Shown here in pieces: positions 26,497-35,559 of a stretch of DNA of 64,000 nucleotides. Within the stretch, counting starts at the first letter, position 1. Every line of letters starts with the position of its first letter. Made by a program: the position numbers and the translations under genes. The stretch spans positions 1 through 64,000 of the forward strand of contig NZ_JACJVP010000039.1 of assembly GCF_014212125.1 (NCBI RefSeq). Direction: 5' to 3'. A model generated the notes under the pieces. It worked only from the letters and a program-made list of their open reading frames with translations, did no database searches and had not been told where the DNA came from. Source of the stretch: Cohnella nanjingensis (GTDB lineage: Bacteria; Bacillota; Bacilli; Paenibacillales; Paenibacillaceae).

Positions 26497-28776
26497 ATGA
26501 ACGTCGAACATATCATAATCAAAGGAGCACGCGAGAATAACCTAAAAAATGTGAATGTCCGTATACCGAAGCGAAAAATCACAATCTTTACCGGCGTCTC
26601 GGGCTCGGGAAAATCTTCCTTGGTATTCGACACCGTAAGCGCAGAAGCGCAGAGGCAGCTTAATGAGACTTTTACCGCATTCATCCGCAATCGGCTGCCC
26701 CGGTTTAGTCAGCCGGATACCGATCTCATCGAGAACTTGTCCACGGCGGTTGTTATCGACCAGAAACGGCTCGGCGGCAACTCCCGTTCGACGGTCGGCA
26801 CAATCACGGATATTTATGCCTTGCTCCGGTTGCTTTTCTCCAGAATCGGCAAGCCTTTTGCCGGCTCTTCGCCTTTTTTTTCGTTTAACGAACCGGCCGG
26901 CATGTGCCCGGAATGCTCCGGAGTCGGACAGGTGGTGCAGTTTGATGTGGATAAGCTGCTCGACAGGTCCAAGTCGCTGAATGAAGGCGCAATCCTGTTC
27001 CCCGTATTTAAAGTGGGAAGCTGGTACTTGAATACGTATACCCATTCCGGCTTGTTCGACAACGACAAGCGGCTTGCCGACTATACGCCGGCAGAATGGG
27101 ATACCCTCCTCCACGGCAAAGAAAGCAAGATCGTATACCGCACCAAAGGCGGCGATATCGAATCGGATTATGAAGGTCTGCTGCCCAAGCTCACCCGCCT
27201 GTATTTAAAGCGGGACAGCAGCGAGATGTCAGATGCCAAACGCGAAACCCTGGACCGCTTTCTATCCTATAGCGAGTGTAACCTTTGCGGGGGAAGCCGG
27301 CTTAATCAAGCGGCCTTGGGCTGCCGGATTAACGGATACAACATTGCCCAATGCGCAGCGATGGAGATTGGCGAGCTAATACGTATGATTGAAGCCATTC
27401 GGGATCCCGTTGCCGGTCCGATAATTGGCGGGATTCTGATCCGGTTGAACCATCTGGTCTCTATTGGGCTGGAGTATCTGAGTCTGGACCGTCAAACCGC
27501 AACCTTGTCGGGCGGGGAGTCGCAGCGCATCAAGATGATCCGGCATCTGAGCAGCAGTCTTACCGACATGATCTACATTTTCGATGAACCGAGCGTCGGA
27601 CTGCATCCGCGGGATGTCCATCGTCTGAACGGCATGCTGTGCCAGCTCCGGGACAAAGGGAATACCGTACTTGTCGTCGAACACGACCGCGAAGTAATGG
27701 AGATCGCCGATTACATCATCGATGTCGGACCTCATGCGGGAACCCGCGGCGGAGAAATCGTCTACGAAGGCGACTTTGCGGGCTTGCTCCGCGCGGATAC
27801 CTTGACAGGACGGTACTTGAAGCAAAGTCTGCCCTTGAAAACTTCAACCAGGGTGCCCAAGGGTCGGATGACCGTAGCCGGCGCCAGCCTGCACAATCTG
27901 AAGGATGTGACAGTCGATATACCCGTCGGTGTGCTGACCGTGGTAACGGGAGTAGCCGGCTCAGGCAAAAGTACGCTGATTAACGAAGCATTCCTGCCGT
28001 CGCATCCGGAAGCGATTGTCATTGATCAGACGGCCGTGGGCACGTCCATCCGCTCCAATCCGGCTACCTACACGGGGATGATGGACGAGATCCGCCGGCT
28101 GTTCGCAGCAGCCAACAAGGTGAGCGCTTCCCTGTTCAGCTTCAACTCCAAGGGAGCCTGTTCCAACTGTCAGGGTCTTGGGATGATCTACACGGATTTG
28201 GCCTTTCTCGAGCCGGTAAGAACGACATGTGAAATATGCGCGGGCAAGCGGTTCAGCGATGAAGTGCTGCAGTATAAACTGAACGGAAAATCCATCAGCG
28301 ACGTCCTCGCTATGACGGTACGGGAAGCTTCGGCGTTCTTCAGCGGGAAGGAACTGCTCCGTCAAATGCGGACGCTTGAGGATGTGGGACTTGGATACGT
28401 AACGCTGGGTCAGCCTCTGAGCACCTTGTCGGGCGGAGAATGCCAACGCATCAAACTGGCCGGGGAACTTCACAAGGAAGGCAGTCTCTATGTAATGGAC
28501 GAGCCGACAACCGGACTGCATATGTCCGATATCTCTCGTCTGATGGACATTATGAACCGCTTGGTCGACGGGGGCAACACGGTGGTGGTCATCGAACACA
28601 ACCTGGATGTGATCAAGAGCGCGGACTGGATCATTGACATAGGACCCGAGGGCGGCTACCGGGGCGGCCAAATCGTCTTCGAAGGCACGCCTGTTCAGCT
28701 GGCTGCCGCCGAACATTCGATAACGGGTGCGTATTTGCGCAAGACAGAAACCGGCCAGATGGAAAATAAGCGATAA
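26497..28776 (+). CDS. UvrA-like ABC ATPase (UvrA paralogue, class of drug-resistance UvrA)
   Basis: The 759-residue protein has two ABC ATPase cores: Walker A GVSGSGKSS and GVAGSGKST, signatures LSGGESQRIKM and LSGGECQRIKL, Walker B IYIFDEPSVGLHP and LYVMDEPTTGLHM. Zinc modules are CPECSGVG, CNLCGGSRL and CSNCQGLG with CEICAGKRF. True UvrA is about 950 residues, so this shorter form probably lacks the UvrB-binding part. Such paralogues (DrrC-like) are linked to tolerance of DNA-binding drugs. The start ATG lies after GAGGTGGAG; a GTG three codons earlier is possible. It is a single-gene unit. Confidence 0.9.
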   Translation: MNVEHIIIKGARENNLKNVNVRIPKRKITIFTGVSGSGKSSLVFDTVSAEAQRQLNETFTAFIRNRLPRFSQPDTDLIENLSTAVVIDQKRLGGNSRSTVGTITDIYALLRLLFSRIGKPFAGSSPFFSFNEPAGMCPECSGVGQVVQFDVDKLLDRSKSLNEGAILFPVFKVGSWYLNTYTHSGLFDNDKRLADYTPAEWDTLLHGKESKIVYRTKGGDIESDYEGLLPKLTRLYLKRDSSEMSDAKRETLDRFLSYSECNLCGGSRLNQAALGCRINGYNIAQCAAMEIGELIRMIEAIRDPVAGPIIGGILIRLNHLVSIGLEYLSLDRQTATLSGGESQRIKMIRHLSSSLTDMIYIFDEPSVGLHPRDVHRLNGMLCQLRDKGNTVLVVEHDREVMEIADYIIDVGPHAGTRGGEIVYEGDFAGLLRADTLTGRYLKQSLPLKTSTRVPKGRMTVAGASLHNLKDVTVDIPVGVLTVVTGVAGSGKSTLINEAFLPSHPEAIVIDQTAVGTSIRSNPATYTGMMDEIRRLFAAANKVSASLFSFNSKGACSNCQGLGMIYTDLAFLEPVRTTCEICAGKRFSDEVLQYKLNGKSISDVLAMTVREASAFFSGKELLRQMRTLEDVGLGYVTLGQPLSTLSGGECQRIKLAGELHKEGSLYVMDEPTTGLHMSDISRLMDIMNRLVDGGNTVVVIEHNLDVIKSADWIIDIGPEGGYRGGQIVFEGTPVQLAAAEHSITGAYLRKTETGQMENKR

Positions 28777-28801
28777 TGAACGCTATACGGTTTTTATTAA
28801 T

Positions 28802-28834
28802 ATGTCACAATGTGACATGTTTTATATCTATAAT
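28802..28834 (+). promoter_or_regulatory. Palindrome overlapping a promoter
   Basis: A perfect 17-bp palindrome, ATGTCACAATGTGACAT (28802-28818), lies just upstream of TATAAT (28829-28834), 33 bases before the reductase gene. Its position suits a repressor operator. I cannot name the regulator. Confidence 0.5.
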
Positions 28835-28866
28835 TAATAGTAGCTCAACGAGAGGAGTAACAAATT

Positions 28867-29436
28867 ATGAAACGAAATATTATTTTAGATCTAGCAGTTA
28901 CTTTAGACGGTTTTATCGAAGGGAAGAATGGAGAAGTTGATTGGTGCATTATGGACCCTGAGATGGGCTTTAATCATTTCTTAAATCAAATTGATACTAT
29001 TTTATATGGAAGAAAAAGCTATGAATTATGGGGACAATTTGTTCCAGGAATAGATCATTCGGAAGATGAAAAAAACTTTTGGGAATTGGTTCATCGTAAA
29101 GAAAAATATGTGTTCTCCAGAACGCAAAAAGGGACTGATAACAAAGTAAAATTCATAAATGATAATATTGTTGAAGAAGTAAATAAGTTAAAGAATAAGC
29201 CTGGTAAAGACATTTGGCTATATGGTGGAGCAAGTCTTATTACAAATTTTATAAATGCAGGGCTTGTTGATGAATTTAGATTATCTGTTCACCCCGTTGT
29301 TTTGGGAGAAGGAAAACCGTTGTTTATTGATATAAAACAGAGGTTGAATTTAAAAATAGTTCATACAAGAACGTTCTCCTCTGGCGTTGTGCAACTAATT
29401 TATCATTTAAATGAGAGTTCTGAAGCCAGTATTTGA
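28867..29436 (+). CDS. Dihydrofolate reductase family protein (RibD C-terminal type)
   Basis: The 189-residue protein has the RibD_C/DHFR-like fold: IILDLAVTLDGFIEGKNGEV at the N-terminus, TILYGRKSYELWG, DIWLYGGASLITNFINAG for NADPH binding, and VHPVVLGEGKPLF. The family includes uncharacterised YwjB/YyaP-like reductases, and the real substrate is unknown. Base composition is far more AT-rich than the UvrA gene before it, indicating recent transfer. The ATG follows GAGAGGAG. Confidence 0.88.
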   Translation: MKRNIILDLAVTLDGFIEGKNGEVDWCIMDPEMGFNHFLNQIDTILYGRKSYELWGQFVPGIDHSEDEKNFWELVHRKEKYVFSRTQKGTDNKVKFINDNIVEEVNKLKNKPGKDIWLYGGASLITNFINAGLVDEFRLSVHPVVLGEGKPLFIDIKQRLNLKIVHTRTFSSGVVQLIYHLNESSEASI

Positions 29437-29449
29437 GTTGATCGCCTGT

Positions 29450-29476
29450 TTGCCGCCAGAGAATCTGGCGGCGAGC
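29450..29476 (+). terminator. Hairpin after the reductase gene
   Basis: TGCCGCCAGA pairs with TCTGGCGGCG across a 3-base loop, just after the stop. There is no T-run, so it may act only as an RNA end stabiliser. Confidence 0.4.
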
Positions 29477-29556
29477 AGAATATCCATTACTGAAACTTTT
29501 TTCGAGTTAAGAAAGTCATGTAACAGTCGGGAAAAATTGTAACAATGAGGTATAAA

Positions 29557-30024
29557 ATGAATAAATTAATATTTCTTTTGGTCTCAGTATCATTGCTCGG
29601 AAGTTCATTGGGCTGCTCCAATAATGATGATAAATCAACAGTCAAAAGCAAACCTTATTCGTCCAACGAAGCGATTACCAAAGGTGATGTTGTATATCTA
29701 AACAAAGTCTACAACATTGAAAAGTTTAATCGGTTCATAACGAACCTTGATAATAAGAAAGCAGACAGTATCCGAATCACGGGTTATACTGATGAGGGCG
29801 ATCCAATATTTAAGGATTTGAAGTATGACGGCAAAGAAATCAGTTACACCTACGATAATTCAAATGATGAATTTGGTGGAAGCAATAAAGGTGTACGATC
29901 AGATATTTGTTCCAAAGTATCAAGTGAGAAAAACGCACAAGGTGAAATTGATTATTCCATAAGCGGTTGTACAAAAAATGATTCTGAAATGAGTTACTTT
30001 CTTATTCGTATAAAAAAAGAGTGA
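29557..30024 (+). CDS. DUF4362 domain lipoprotein
   Basis: The 155-residue protein has a lipoprotein signal (lipobox SLGC, Cys20 from the ATG at 29557) and a body matching DUF4362: ITKGDVVYLNKVYNIEKFNR, DSIRITGYTDEGDPIFKDL, YDGKEISYTYDNSNDEFGG. Function is unknown; relatives are small secreted lipoproteins of Bacillus and Paenibacillus. GAGGT precedes the ATG; an upstream ATG four codons earlier has no separate site. It is AT-rich like its left neighbour, so both may have arrived together. Confidence 0.78.
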   Translation: MNKLIFLLVSVSLLGSSLGCSNNDDKSTVKSKPYSSNEAITKGDVVYLNKVYNIEKFNRFITNLDNKKADSIRITGYTDEGDPIFKDLKYDGKEISYTYDNSNDEFGGSNKGVRSDICSKVSSEKNAQGEIDYSISGCTKNDSEMSYFLIRIKKE

Positions 30025-30073
30025 ACATAGATACTATAGCCCGTTTCAACAAGACAATAATTCCATTATAAAT

Positions 30074-30107
30074 AAACCCGTTGCGGTAATGGACTCGCGG
30101 GTTTCTT
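30074..30107. terminator. Hairpin between convergent genes
   Basis: AAACCCG (30074-30080) pairs with CGGGTTT (30098-30104) with a long loop. It is a modest terminator candidate for the DUF4362 gene and, inverted, for the exporter gene. Confidence 0.4.
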
Positions 30108-30206
30108 CCCGGGCAAACCGAAAGGATTCAAGGACCAGCGAAACACTTCTAGTAGTCGGCAAAAAGCCATCTCCATAAATAATACATGATCCCAAACATT
30201 TCGTCG

Positions 30207-31715
30207 CTACTCCAACTTCGTCAGCTTCTCGCGGCCCATGAAGAAAGAGAAGACCAGCGCAAGTACGGATGGAATAATCGCCCATGCGAAGGTATGCGAG
30301 ATGGAGGACGAGAGCGCTGACGTAATCTTTTCCAGCACCTGCTGCGGAATGGCATCCCTTGTTTCCGACGATAGAATGGCGCTCGGATCGCTGAGATCGA
30401 TGCCTGCTGGAATCTGGCTTTGACCGCCGCCCCCCGAGAACAATGCCGTCAGCTTGTTGTTCATGGAGTGGCTTTGAATAATCCCGAATACCGTGATTCC
30501 AATCGTCATCCCTAGCGAACGCAGGAAGTTCAGAGTGGCGCTGGCTGCGCCGCGTTCCCTAGGCGAGAATGAGAAGATCGCGGCATTGCTCAGTACGGAG
30601 AAGGACGTTCCGATACCCAGACCAATCAGAATCATGAAGATGATAATCATGAATTTATGTGATTCAATACCAAGCGTTGTCAGTAAAATATTGCCGATTG
30701 CAAGCAAAGCAAGAGTTGGCACCATAAGCAAACGGAACGTCGTCTTGGTAATCAGGAAGCCGCTAATGGTTGACGACACGACGGAACCCAGCATCATCGG
30801 CAGGAGCACGAGACCGGAGTTTGTCGCTTTTCCTCCCAGAACGCCCTGGATGAAGATCGGGATATAGACCGATGCCGTGATGAACGCTGCGCCGCTGAAT
30901 ATGGAAATGACGTTGCTGGTCCAGTATAGACGCTTGCGAAACATGCCGAACGATATGATGGGCTCTTGAACGGTTCGTTCGATGAAAATAAATGCAACCA
31001 GAAGCGCGGCAAATCCGGCAAACAAGCTGATAATGAAGCCAGAATCCCAAGTATACTGTTTGCCTCCGAGCTCAAGCGCGAACATGAGGCATACCACGCT
31101 GCCGACGAACGCAACCGCTCCACCCCAGTCGATTCGCTGCTTTGTATGCTGAACGGACTCTTTATAGAAGAAAGCGATCATGATAAAGGCAATCAGACCC
31201 AGCGGGAGGTTAATGTAGAAAATCCATTCCCACTTGATATAGTCGGTAATATAAGCACCAAGGAGTGGTCCGAAAATACTCGACATGCCGAACACAGCTC
31301 CGAACAATCCGCCTAGTTTGCCGCGACTTTCAGCCGGAACGGCATCAAACATTATCGTAAAAGCAATTGGAATTAGCGCTCCCCCGCCGATTCCTTGAAT
31401 AGCGCGATAAATGCTCAACTCTACGATGGAATGTGCCGTTCCGCACAGGATGGAACCCAACATGAACATCAAAAGCCCGAAAATAAAAAACCGCTTGCGT
31501 CCATACATATCGGACAGCTTGCCGAAGATCGGCATGCCCGCCATCTCGGCGACCATGTAAGCCGACGTGACCCAGACGAATTTGTCCATCCCGCTGAGCT
31601 CGCCGACGATCGTTCCCATCGCCGTCGTGACAATCGTGTTGTCCATGGATGCCATCAGAATCCCAAGTAGTAAGCCGGAGACGACAACACCCACATTGTT
31701 ACGTGGTGCAATCAT
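30207..31715 (-). CDS. MFS multidrug exporter, DHA2 (EmrB/QacA) family
   Basis: The 502-residue protein has about 14 hydrophobic segments. Family marks are the motif D1-type LLLGILMASMDNTIVTTAM, motif A GKLSDMYGRKR after helix 2, motif B-like AIQGIGGGALIPIAF and motif C GAVFGMSSIFGPLLGAYITD. These define proton-driven drug/H+ antiporters of 14 helices in the cytoplasmic membrane. The substrate is unknown. A GGAAGG lies somewhat far upstream of the ATG. The esterase gene upstream on the same strand is 69 bases away and may be cotranscribed. Confidence 0.92.
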   Translation of the reverse strand: MIAPRNNVGVVVSGLLLGILMASMDNTIVTTAMGTIVGELSGMDKFVWVTSAYMVAEMAGMPIFGKLSDMYGRKRFFIFGLLMFMLGSILCGTAHSIVELSIYRAIQGIGGGALIPIAFTIMFDAVPAESRGKLGGLFGAVFGMSSIFGPLLGAYITDYIKWEWIFYINLPLGLIAFIMIAFFYKESVQHTKQRIDWGGAVAFVGSVVCLMFALELGGKQYTWDSGFIISLFAGFAALLVAFIFIERTVQEPIISFGMFRKRLYWTSNVISIFSGAAFITASVYIPIFIQGVLGGKATNSGLVLLPMMLGSVVSSTISGFLITKTTFRLLMVPTLALLAIGNILLTTLGIESHKFMIIIFMILIGLGIGTSFSVLSNAAIFSFSPRERGAASATLNFLRSLGMTIGITVFGIIQSHSMNNKLTALFSGGGGQSQIPAGIDLSDPSAILSSETRDAIPQQVLEKITSALSSSISHTFAWAIIPSVLALVFSFFMGREKLTKLE

Positions 31716-31784
31716 TGTTTGTTTGTCTTCCTTCCCATTTCATCTTCATAATATTTTCTATTCATTCATCAATGCAGCTCCATA

Positions 31785-32423
31785 TTAGCGGGAAACTTGC
31801 TCTAAGAGCCAATTATAGAGCAACGGGTCAGCGTAGGTTTCTGTCAAATCGTGACCTGCATTTGGGTAAATGGTTAATTTTACATTCCCTTTATGTCGTT
31901 TTACAGCTTCCACCATATTAAGTGTTTCCTGCAACGGAATTACATCATCTTTCTCGCCATGAAACGCCCATATCGGGATATTCTTCAAGACCTCTGCTTT
32001 TTCAGGTTCCCCACCACCGCACATGGGGGCCAATGCAGCAAATCGCTGCGGATATTTAATGGCTAAATCCCATACGCCATAACCGCCCATACTGATTCCT
32101 GTTAGATAGATTCTCTTGTGATCCACAGGGTATTCTGCAACGATCTCATCAAGAAGAGCTATTATGAAGTCTGTTTCCATATCCCAAGAGGATTGGTTAG
32201 GACATTGCGGGGTAACGACTATAAATGGGATGTCTGACTTTTTCTCGAGTTGTTGTGGAAGGAAATCTAATCTTAATAGCTCCAAATCATTTCCCCGCTG
32301 TGATACGCCATGGAGATAAAGGAGCAGGGGCAATGGCTGAGAAGACTCTATTCTATCCGGTAAATGAAGCAAATAATTTAGACTCGCACCGTCTTTTCGC
32401 AATTTCTCGTCAATTCGAATCAT
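31785..32423 (-). CDS. Alpha/beta hydrolase (predicted esterase, phospholipase/carboxylesterase type)
   Basis: The 212-residue cytosolic serine hydrolase has its catalytic triad readable: Ser111 in LTGISMGGYGVWD, Asp159 or 160 in GEKDDVIP and His191 in NAGHDLTE. The oxyanion region is LLLYLHGVSQRGND. It resembles the dienelactone hydrolase/prolyl-oligopeptidase-like esterases acting on small or feruloyl-type esters; the substrate is unknown. There is no signal peptide. AAGGTGGAA precedes the ATG. Confidence 0.87.
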   Translation of the reverse strand: MIRIDEKLRKDGASLNYLLHLPDRIESSQPLPLLLYLHGVSQRGNDLELLRLDFLPQQLEKKSDIPFIVVTPQCPNQSSWDMETDFIIALLDEIVAEYPVDHKRIYLTGISMGGYGVWDLAIKYPQRFAALAPMCGGGEPEKAEVLKNIPIWAFHGEKDDVIPLQETLNMVEAVKRHKGNVKLTIYPNAGHDLTETYADPLLYNWLLEQVSR

Positions 32424-32714
32424 AATAATTCCACCTTAAGTTAATTTTATATTTACTGTTCCAATAATTCATTTAATTGCATCAATAGTTTTATATAGAT
32501 TTTTTGATGAAGCCATTCCGTATTTGCGAAATCCCCAAGGGTTTAAGTCCAATATATGATTCTTGCAATTTTCCATCTTTCCCCCCTTTTAAATCATTCA
32601 CTAACATGGAAGTGGAATTGAATCCATAGTAGTGCAATAATGAATATTAGGGAAGAACCCACTTATTAGTGACATACTAACCCGAAAGTAATAATTGCAA
32701 AGGAAGTGGAATTT
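32424..32714. other. Divergent intergenic region
   Basis: About 290 AT-rich bases between the esterase and the HxlR gene. It should hold both promoters, but no pair of boxes is convincing. Confidence 0.4.
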
Positions 32715-33059
32715 ATGGCTATGACTTTTTGCTATAATAAGCTCGAAATCTGTATTAGAGTGATCGGCGGCAAATGGAAGGGACTTATTTTATATCATTT
32801 GCATTTTGGTCCAAAACGAACGACTGAGCTGCAGAAGCTCGTGGTAAATATTACGCAAAAAATGTTGATACAATCTTTAAGAGAGCTGGAGGATGATGGT
32901 ATTGTAAAAAGAACGATATATAACCAAGTGCCTCCCAAAGTAGAGTACTCTTTAACCGAGCTCGGATTGTCACTTCATCCCATACTGGTGACTCTTACGG
33001 ATTGGGGCGGAATGTATCAAGAACATTTTCAGAAAGAATCGGAGATGAATTCAGTATAA
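32715..33059 (+). CDS. HxlR family transcriptional regulator
   Basis: The 114-residue winged-helix protein has the HxlR pattern: [50 protein letters not shown] and [16 protein letters not shown]. An N-terminal Cys (TFCYNKLE) sits where HypR/YodB-type members carry a redox-sensing Cys, so it may sense electrophiles. The ATG follows AAGGAAGTGG. It is divergent from the esterase-exporter pair, which are natural target candidates. Confidence 0.88.
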   Translation: MAMTFCYNKLEICIRVIGGKWKGLILYHLHFGPKRTTELQKLVVNITQKMLIQSLRELEDDGIVKRTIYNQVPPKVEYSLTELGLSLHPILVTLTDWGGMYQEHFQKESEMNSV

Positions 33060-33062
33060 AAT

Positions 33063-33391
33063 TGCAAAATTGCGGGATGGCGCTTTTCTCGGAGAGTGCG
33101 GCGTTTCGAGTATTTCCGCCGAGGATGAGCTCCATTACGAAGTGAACGACCCCGATTGGTCGGGCGGCGGCAGCTTCGCCGGCGAGGGACCGATTCTTGC
33201 GCAGACGCTGTGGGAGATCTGGCAGTCTCCTGGTTTACCCGCAGCCTCCTGCCGAAGAGAGCGTCGCCGTAATCGGATATAAGTATCGCGGACATTGCGT
33301 GGATGTCTACATGAATCCTGGACACTGCCGAATTCTCCGGGACGGTAAAGAGATATACAGCGGCATCCCGAGTTTGCAGAAAGTGGTTTGA
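33063..33391 (+). pseudogene. Glycoside hydrolase C-terminal fragment, frameshifted
   Basis: One frame reads [34 protein letters not shown] and [14 protein letters not shown]; after about 33220 another continues [20 protein letters not shown] to a stop at 33391. The style is that of the C-terminal part of an (alpha/alpha)6-barrel glycosidase. It has no start and at least one frameshift, and begins directly behind the HxlR gene. It is higher in GC than HxlR, so it is core-like debris next to an insertion. Confidence 0.5.
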
Positions 33392-33447
33392 TCCGGTTTC
33401 CTACCCTATTACTATCTAAGTTTACCCGCAGAATTGTTGTAAATAGG

Positions 33448-33483
33448 AACAAAGCGACCCATTGCTGGGTCGCTTTGTTATTA
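33448..33483. terminator. Bidirectional terminator
   Basis: A perfect 14-bp stem (AACAAAGCGACCCA with its complement, loop TTGC) lies between the glycosidase fragment and the convergent dioxygenase gene. Confidence 0.85.
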
Positions 33484-33517
33484 GGTATGGCCTTCATTCT
33501 ACCGAATCCATTGATTG

Positions 33518-34351
33518 TTAGATTTTATTACTGTATACAAGCGGGTTCAGCGGACTTGCGGCAAGGTCGCCGGGCTTGCAGCCAGGCAGCCAACTCCGCA
33601 AGTCGCTCTCCCTCGCCTTGCTGTCGGGTTCCGCAATGCGGGTGCCGTCCGCAACGTAAATGATCGTCATGACCTTGCGCATGTTGTCGGTCGGATTGCC
33701 AGGCGCGCAGTGCATCGTCCAGCCCGCATGGAACGTGGCGTCGCCTACGGACATCGCACCGTAGTTCACCGTCGGAAATTGCTTGGCTTCAATATATTGA
33801 GCCAGCGTCTTGTGCGATTCGTCCGAAATCTCCTGTTTATTTACATAGCCAAGTTTATGGGTACCGTTTGCGAACGTCATTGTACCAACCTCTTGCGGAA
33901 TCGGCACCAGAGGCATCCACATCGTAATCGTGTTGCTCGTATCCAGCGGCCAGTAGATTTGATCCTGGTGCCATGGCGTATGGCCGCCGCCCGGCTCTTT
34001 GAATAGGGCCTGATCATGGTAAATGCGTACGCCGTCTACGCCCATCAATTCCGCGGCAATTTTGCCGAAACGTCGGGCCAATGTAAACCGTCTGCAGGCC
34101 TCGCTCTTCTCCCACAGATTGCCGATTTGAATGAATGCTTTTCCGTAGGTATCGCGTTCCGATACAGGCTTGTCATGATAATTTAATTTCAATACCCAGT
34201 CCGTAATAATCGGCTCGTATTCCGCGATTTCTTCTTTGGAAGCGACATTCTTTAAATAAACGTGCCCGTTCTCCTGATAACTCGAAATTTGTTGTTCCGT
34301 TAGCGAATAGTCCGAGTTCAGTTCCGACGATGATTCGAATGTTTTGCTCAT
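33518..34351 (-). CDS. Phytanoyl-CoA dioxygenase (PhyH) family protein
   Basis: The 277-residue Fe(II)/2-oxoglutarate oxygenase is intact. Its iron ligands are His128 and Asp130 in TPWHQDQIYW and His214 in TMHCAPGN; Arg225 in NMRKVMTI should bind 2-oxoglutarate. Order and length match PhyH/EctD-like hydroxylases. It is a distant paralogue of the enzyme at 20000-20848. It is divergent from an AraC regulator that probably controls it. The substrate is unknown; small-molecule hydroxylation is all that can be said. Confidence 0.9.
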   Translation of the reverse strand: MSKTFESSSELNSDYSLTEQQISSYQENGHVYLKNVASKEEIAEYEPIITDWVLKLNYHDKPVSERDTYGKAFIQIGNLWEKSEACRRFTLARRFGKIAAELMGVDGVRIYHDQALFKEPGGGHTPWHQDQIYWPLDTSNTITMWMPLVPIPQEVGTMTFANGTHKLGYVNKQEISDESHKTLAQYIEAKQFPTVNYGAMSVGDATFHAGWTMHCAPGNPTDNMRKVMTIIYVADGTRIAEPDSKARESDLRSWLPGCKPGDLAASPLNPLVYSNKI

Positions 34352-34516
34352 TGCAGTTCCTCCTTAAAGGTATCGTCGATTTTGCTCTCATTGTATCGCA
34401 GGCAATATGAAATGGCTTTGTATAACCATTCGATTTTTTTGTCAAAAACAACTGAATGTACGGTGCCGAAGTCTGATATAATTCAGCCATAATCAATTGT
34501 TTTAGGGGTCATTCAC

Positions 34517-35410
34517 ATGCGCAATATTGCCGATTTTATTGCACGACATCCTGTTGTGCCGTTTATTCGCGAATGCGATTTTGCAATCCGCGCGCCATGG
34601 TCCATGCCCGAAAGACGGCTGCTCGATTATTTGTTGATTTATATTCAGAACGGACGCTGCCGCTTTTGGGTGGACGGCACGCCTTACTTATTCGAGCAGG
34701 GAGAGTTTTGTCTGATCCAGCCCAACAGCTTGACTGTTCTTGAAGGGCTCGGCAACACGGTAACCCCGTTTGCGCACTTTGACCTGTTCTATAACCCCGA
34801 GCGGGAGAAGAGTTTCCCTACGAGGGCAGGTCAAACCGTTCTCAGCGCCTACTTGAATCTGCTTCAGCCCCGGCTTAACGATTTACTGGGGATTGATATC
34901 CCTTGCAGACTTCGCCTTCGTTACCCGTCGAAGTTTCGTGATACGTTCTTGCAGGTCGTGGAGTACTGGCAGTACCGCGACCCTGTCGCGCAGCTGCGTG
35001 CGCAGGCAGGCATGACAGAATTATCGATTCTGCTCCTGGAGGATTATTTGACAGACCGGCCGTCGCAGAGCATCTCGCAACAGACGCTCAATTGGATCAC
35101 TTCCTACTTCTCCTTGCATCTTGATCAGGAAGTTCGCATTGAAGACATGGCGAGAAGGGCAAACCTATCTCCTTCCAGATTCAACGCGGTGTTCAAGGAG
35201 CAATATGGCGTTACGCCGCATCAGTACCTGCTTGACATGCGCATCAGTCATGCCCGTGAATTGCTGCAAAATACCGATCTGTCCCAGGAACAGATTGCCG
35301 CATATTGCGGATTTGCGGATGTTCATCACTTCTCCAAAAGTTTCCGCAAGAAGATGGGTTTGCCGCCCGGCCGATATCGAAGCGAGCAGAGAAGGGTAAC
35401 GCTAGGTTAG
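34517..35410 (+). CDS. AraC family transcriptional regulator
   Basis: The 297-residue protein has an N-terminal cupin-like sensor (RFWVDGTPYLFEQGEFCLIQ, then PNSLTVLEG) and a C-terminal double helix-turn-helix (VRIEDMARRANLSPSRFNAV then IAAYCGFADVHHFSKSFRKK). The cupin type usually binds sugars. Its divergent placement beside the PhyH dioxygenase makes that gene the likely target. The window's YesM-YesN genes begin 150 bases further on with their own promoter. Confidence 0.88.
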   Translation: MRNIADFIARHPVVPFIRECDFAIRAPWSMPERRLLDYLLIYIQNGRCRFWVDGTPYLFEQGEFCLIQPNSLTVLEGLGNTVTPFAHFDLFYNPEREKSFPTRAGQTVLSAYLNLLQPRLNDLLGIDIPCRLRLRYPSKFRDTFLQVVEYWQYRDPVAQLRAQAGMTELSILLLEDYLTDRPSQSISQQTLNWITSYFSLHLDQEVRIEDMARRANLSPSRFNAVFKEQYGVTPHQYLLDMRISHARELLQNTDLSQEQIAAYCGFADVHHFSKSFRKKMGLPPGRYRSEQRRVTLG

Positions 35411-35475
35411 AACTTTCACCGGCGGATCCCCGGATTGTATTGGATGCCCTGCAGAACAGAATTCCATAGAATTGA

Positions 35476-35528
35476 ACCAGAGATTGAAGGTTTCGCCAAT
35501 GCCCGGAACGCTTCAGAGTCATTATAAT
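35476..35528 (+). promoter_or_regulatory. Shared module promoter, copy 1 (regulator/kinase operon)
   Basis: The element ACCAGAGATTGAAGGTTT (35476-35493) lies exactly 47 bases before TATAAT (35523-35528). The same spacing and consensus ACCAGRRATWNWRGGWTT recur at 39339, 45662 and 58364. No consensus -35 is present, as expected for activator-dependent promoters. It implies that the YesN regulator gene, 32 bases downstream, is autoregulated. Confidence 0.7.
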
Positions 35529-35559
35529 GGAAGCATACGGGGAGGGGGACGGACTGCCG

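Noticed and set aside
28802-28818. A third ECF41 promoter
   Set aside because: TGTCACA is present as half of a palindrome, but no CGTC or CATC follows 16 bases later.
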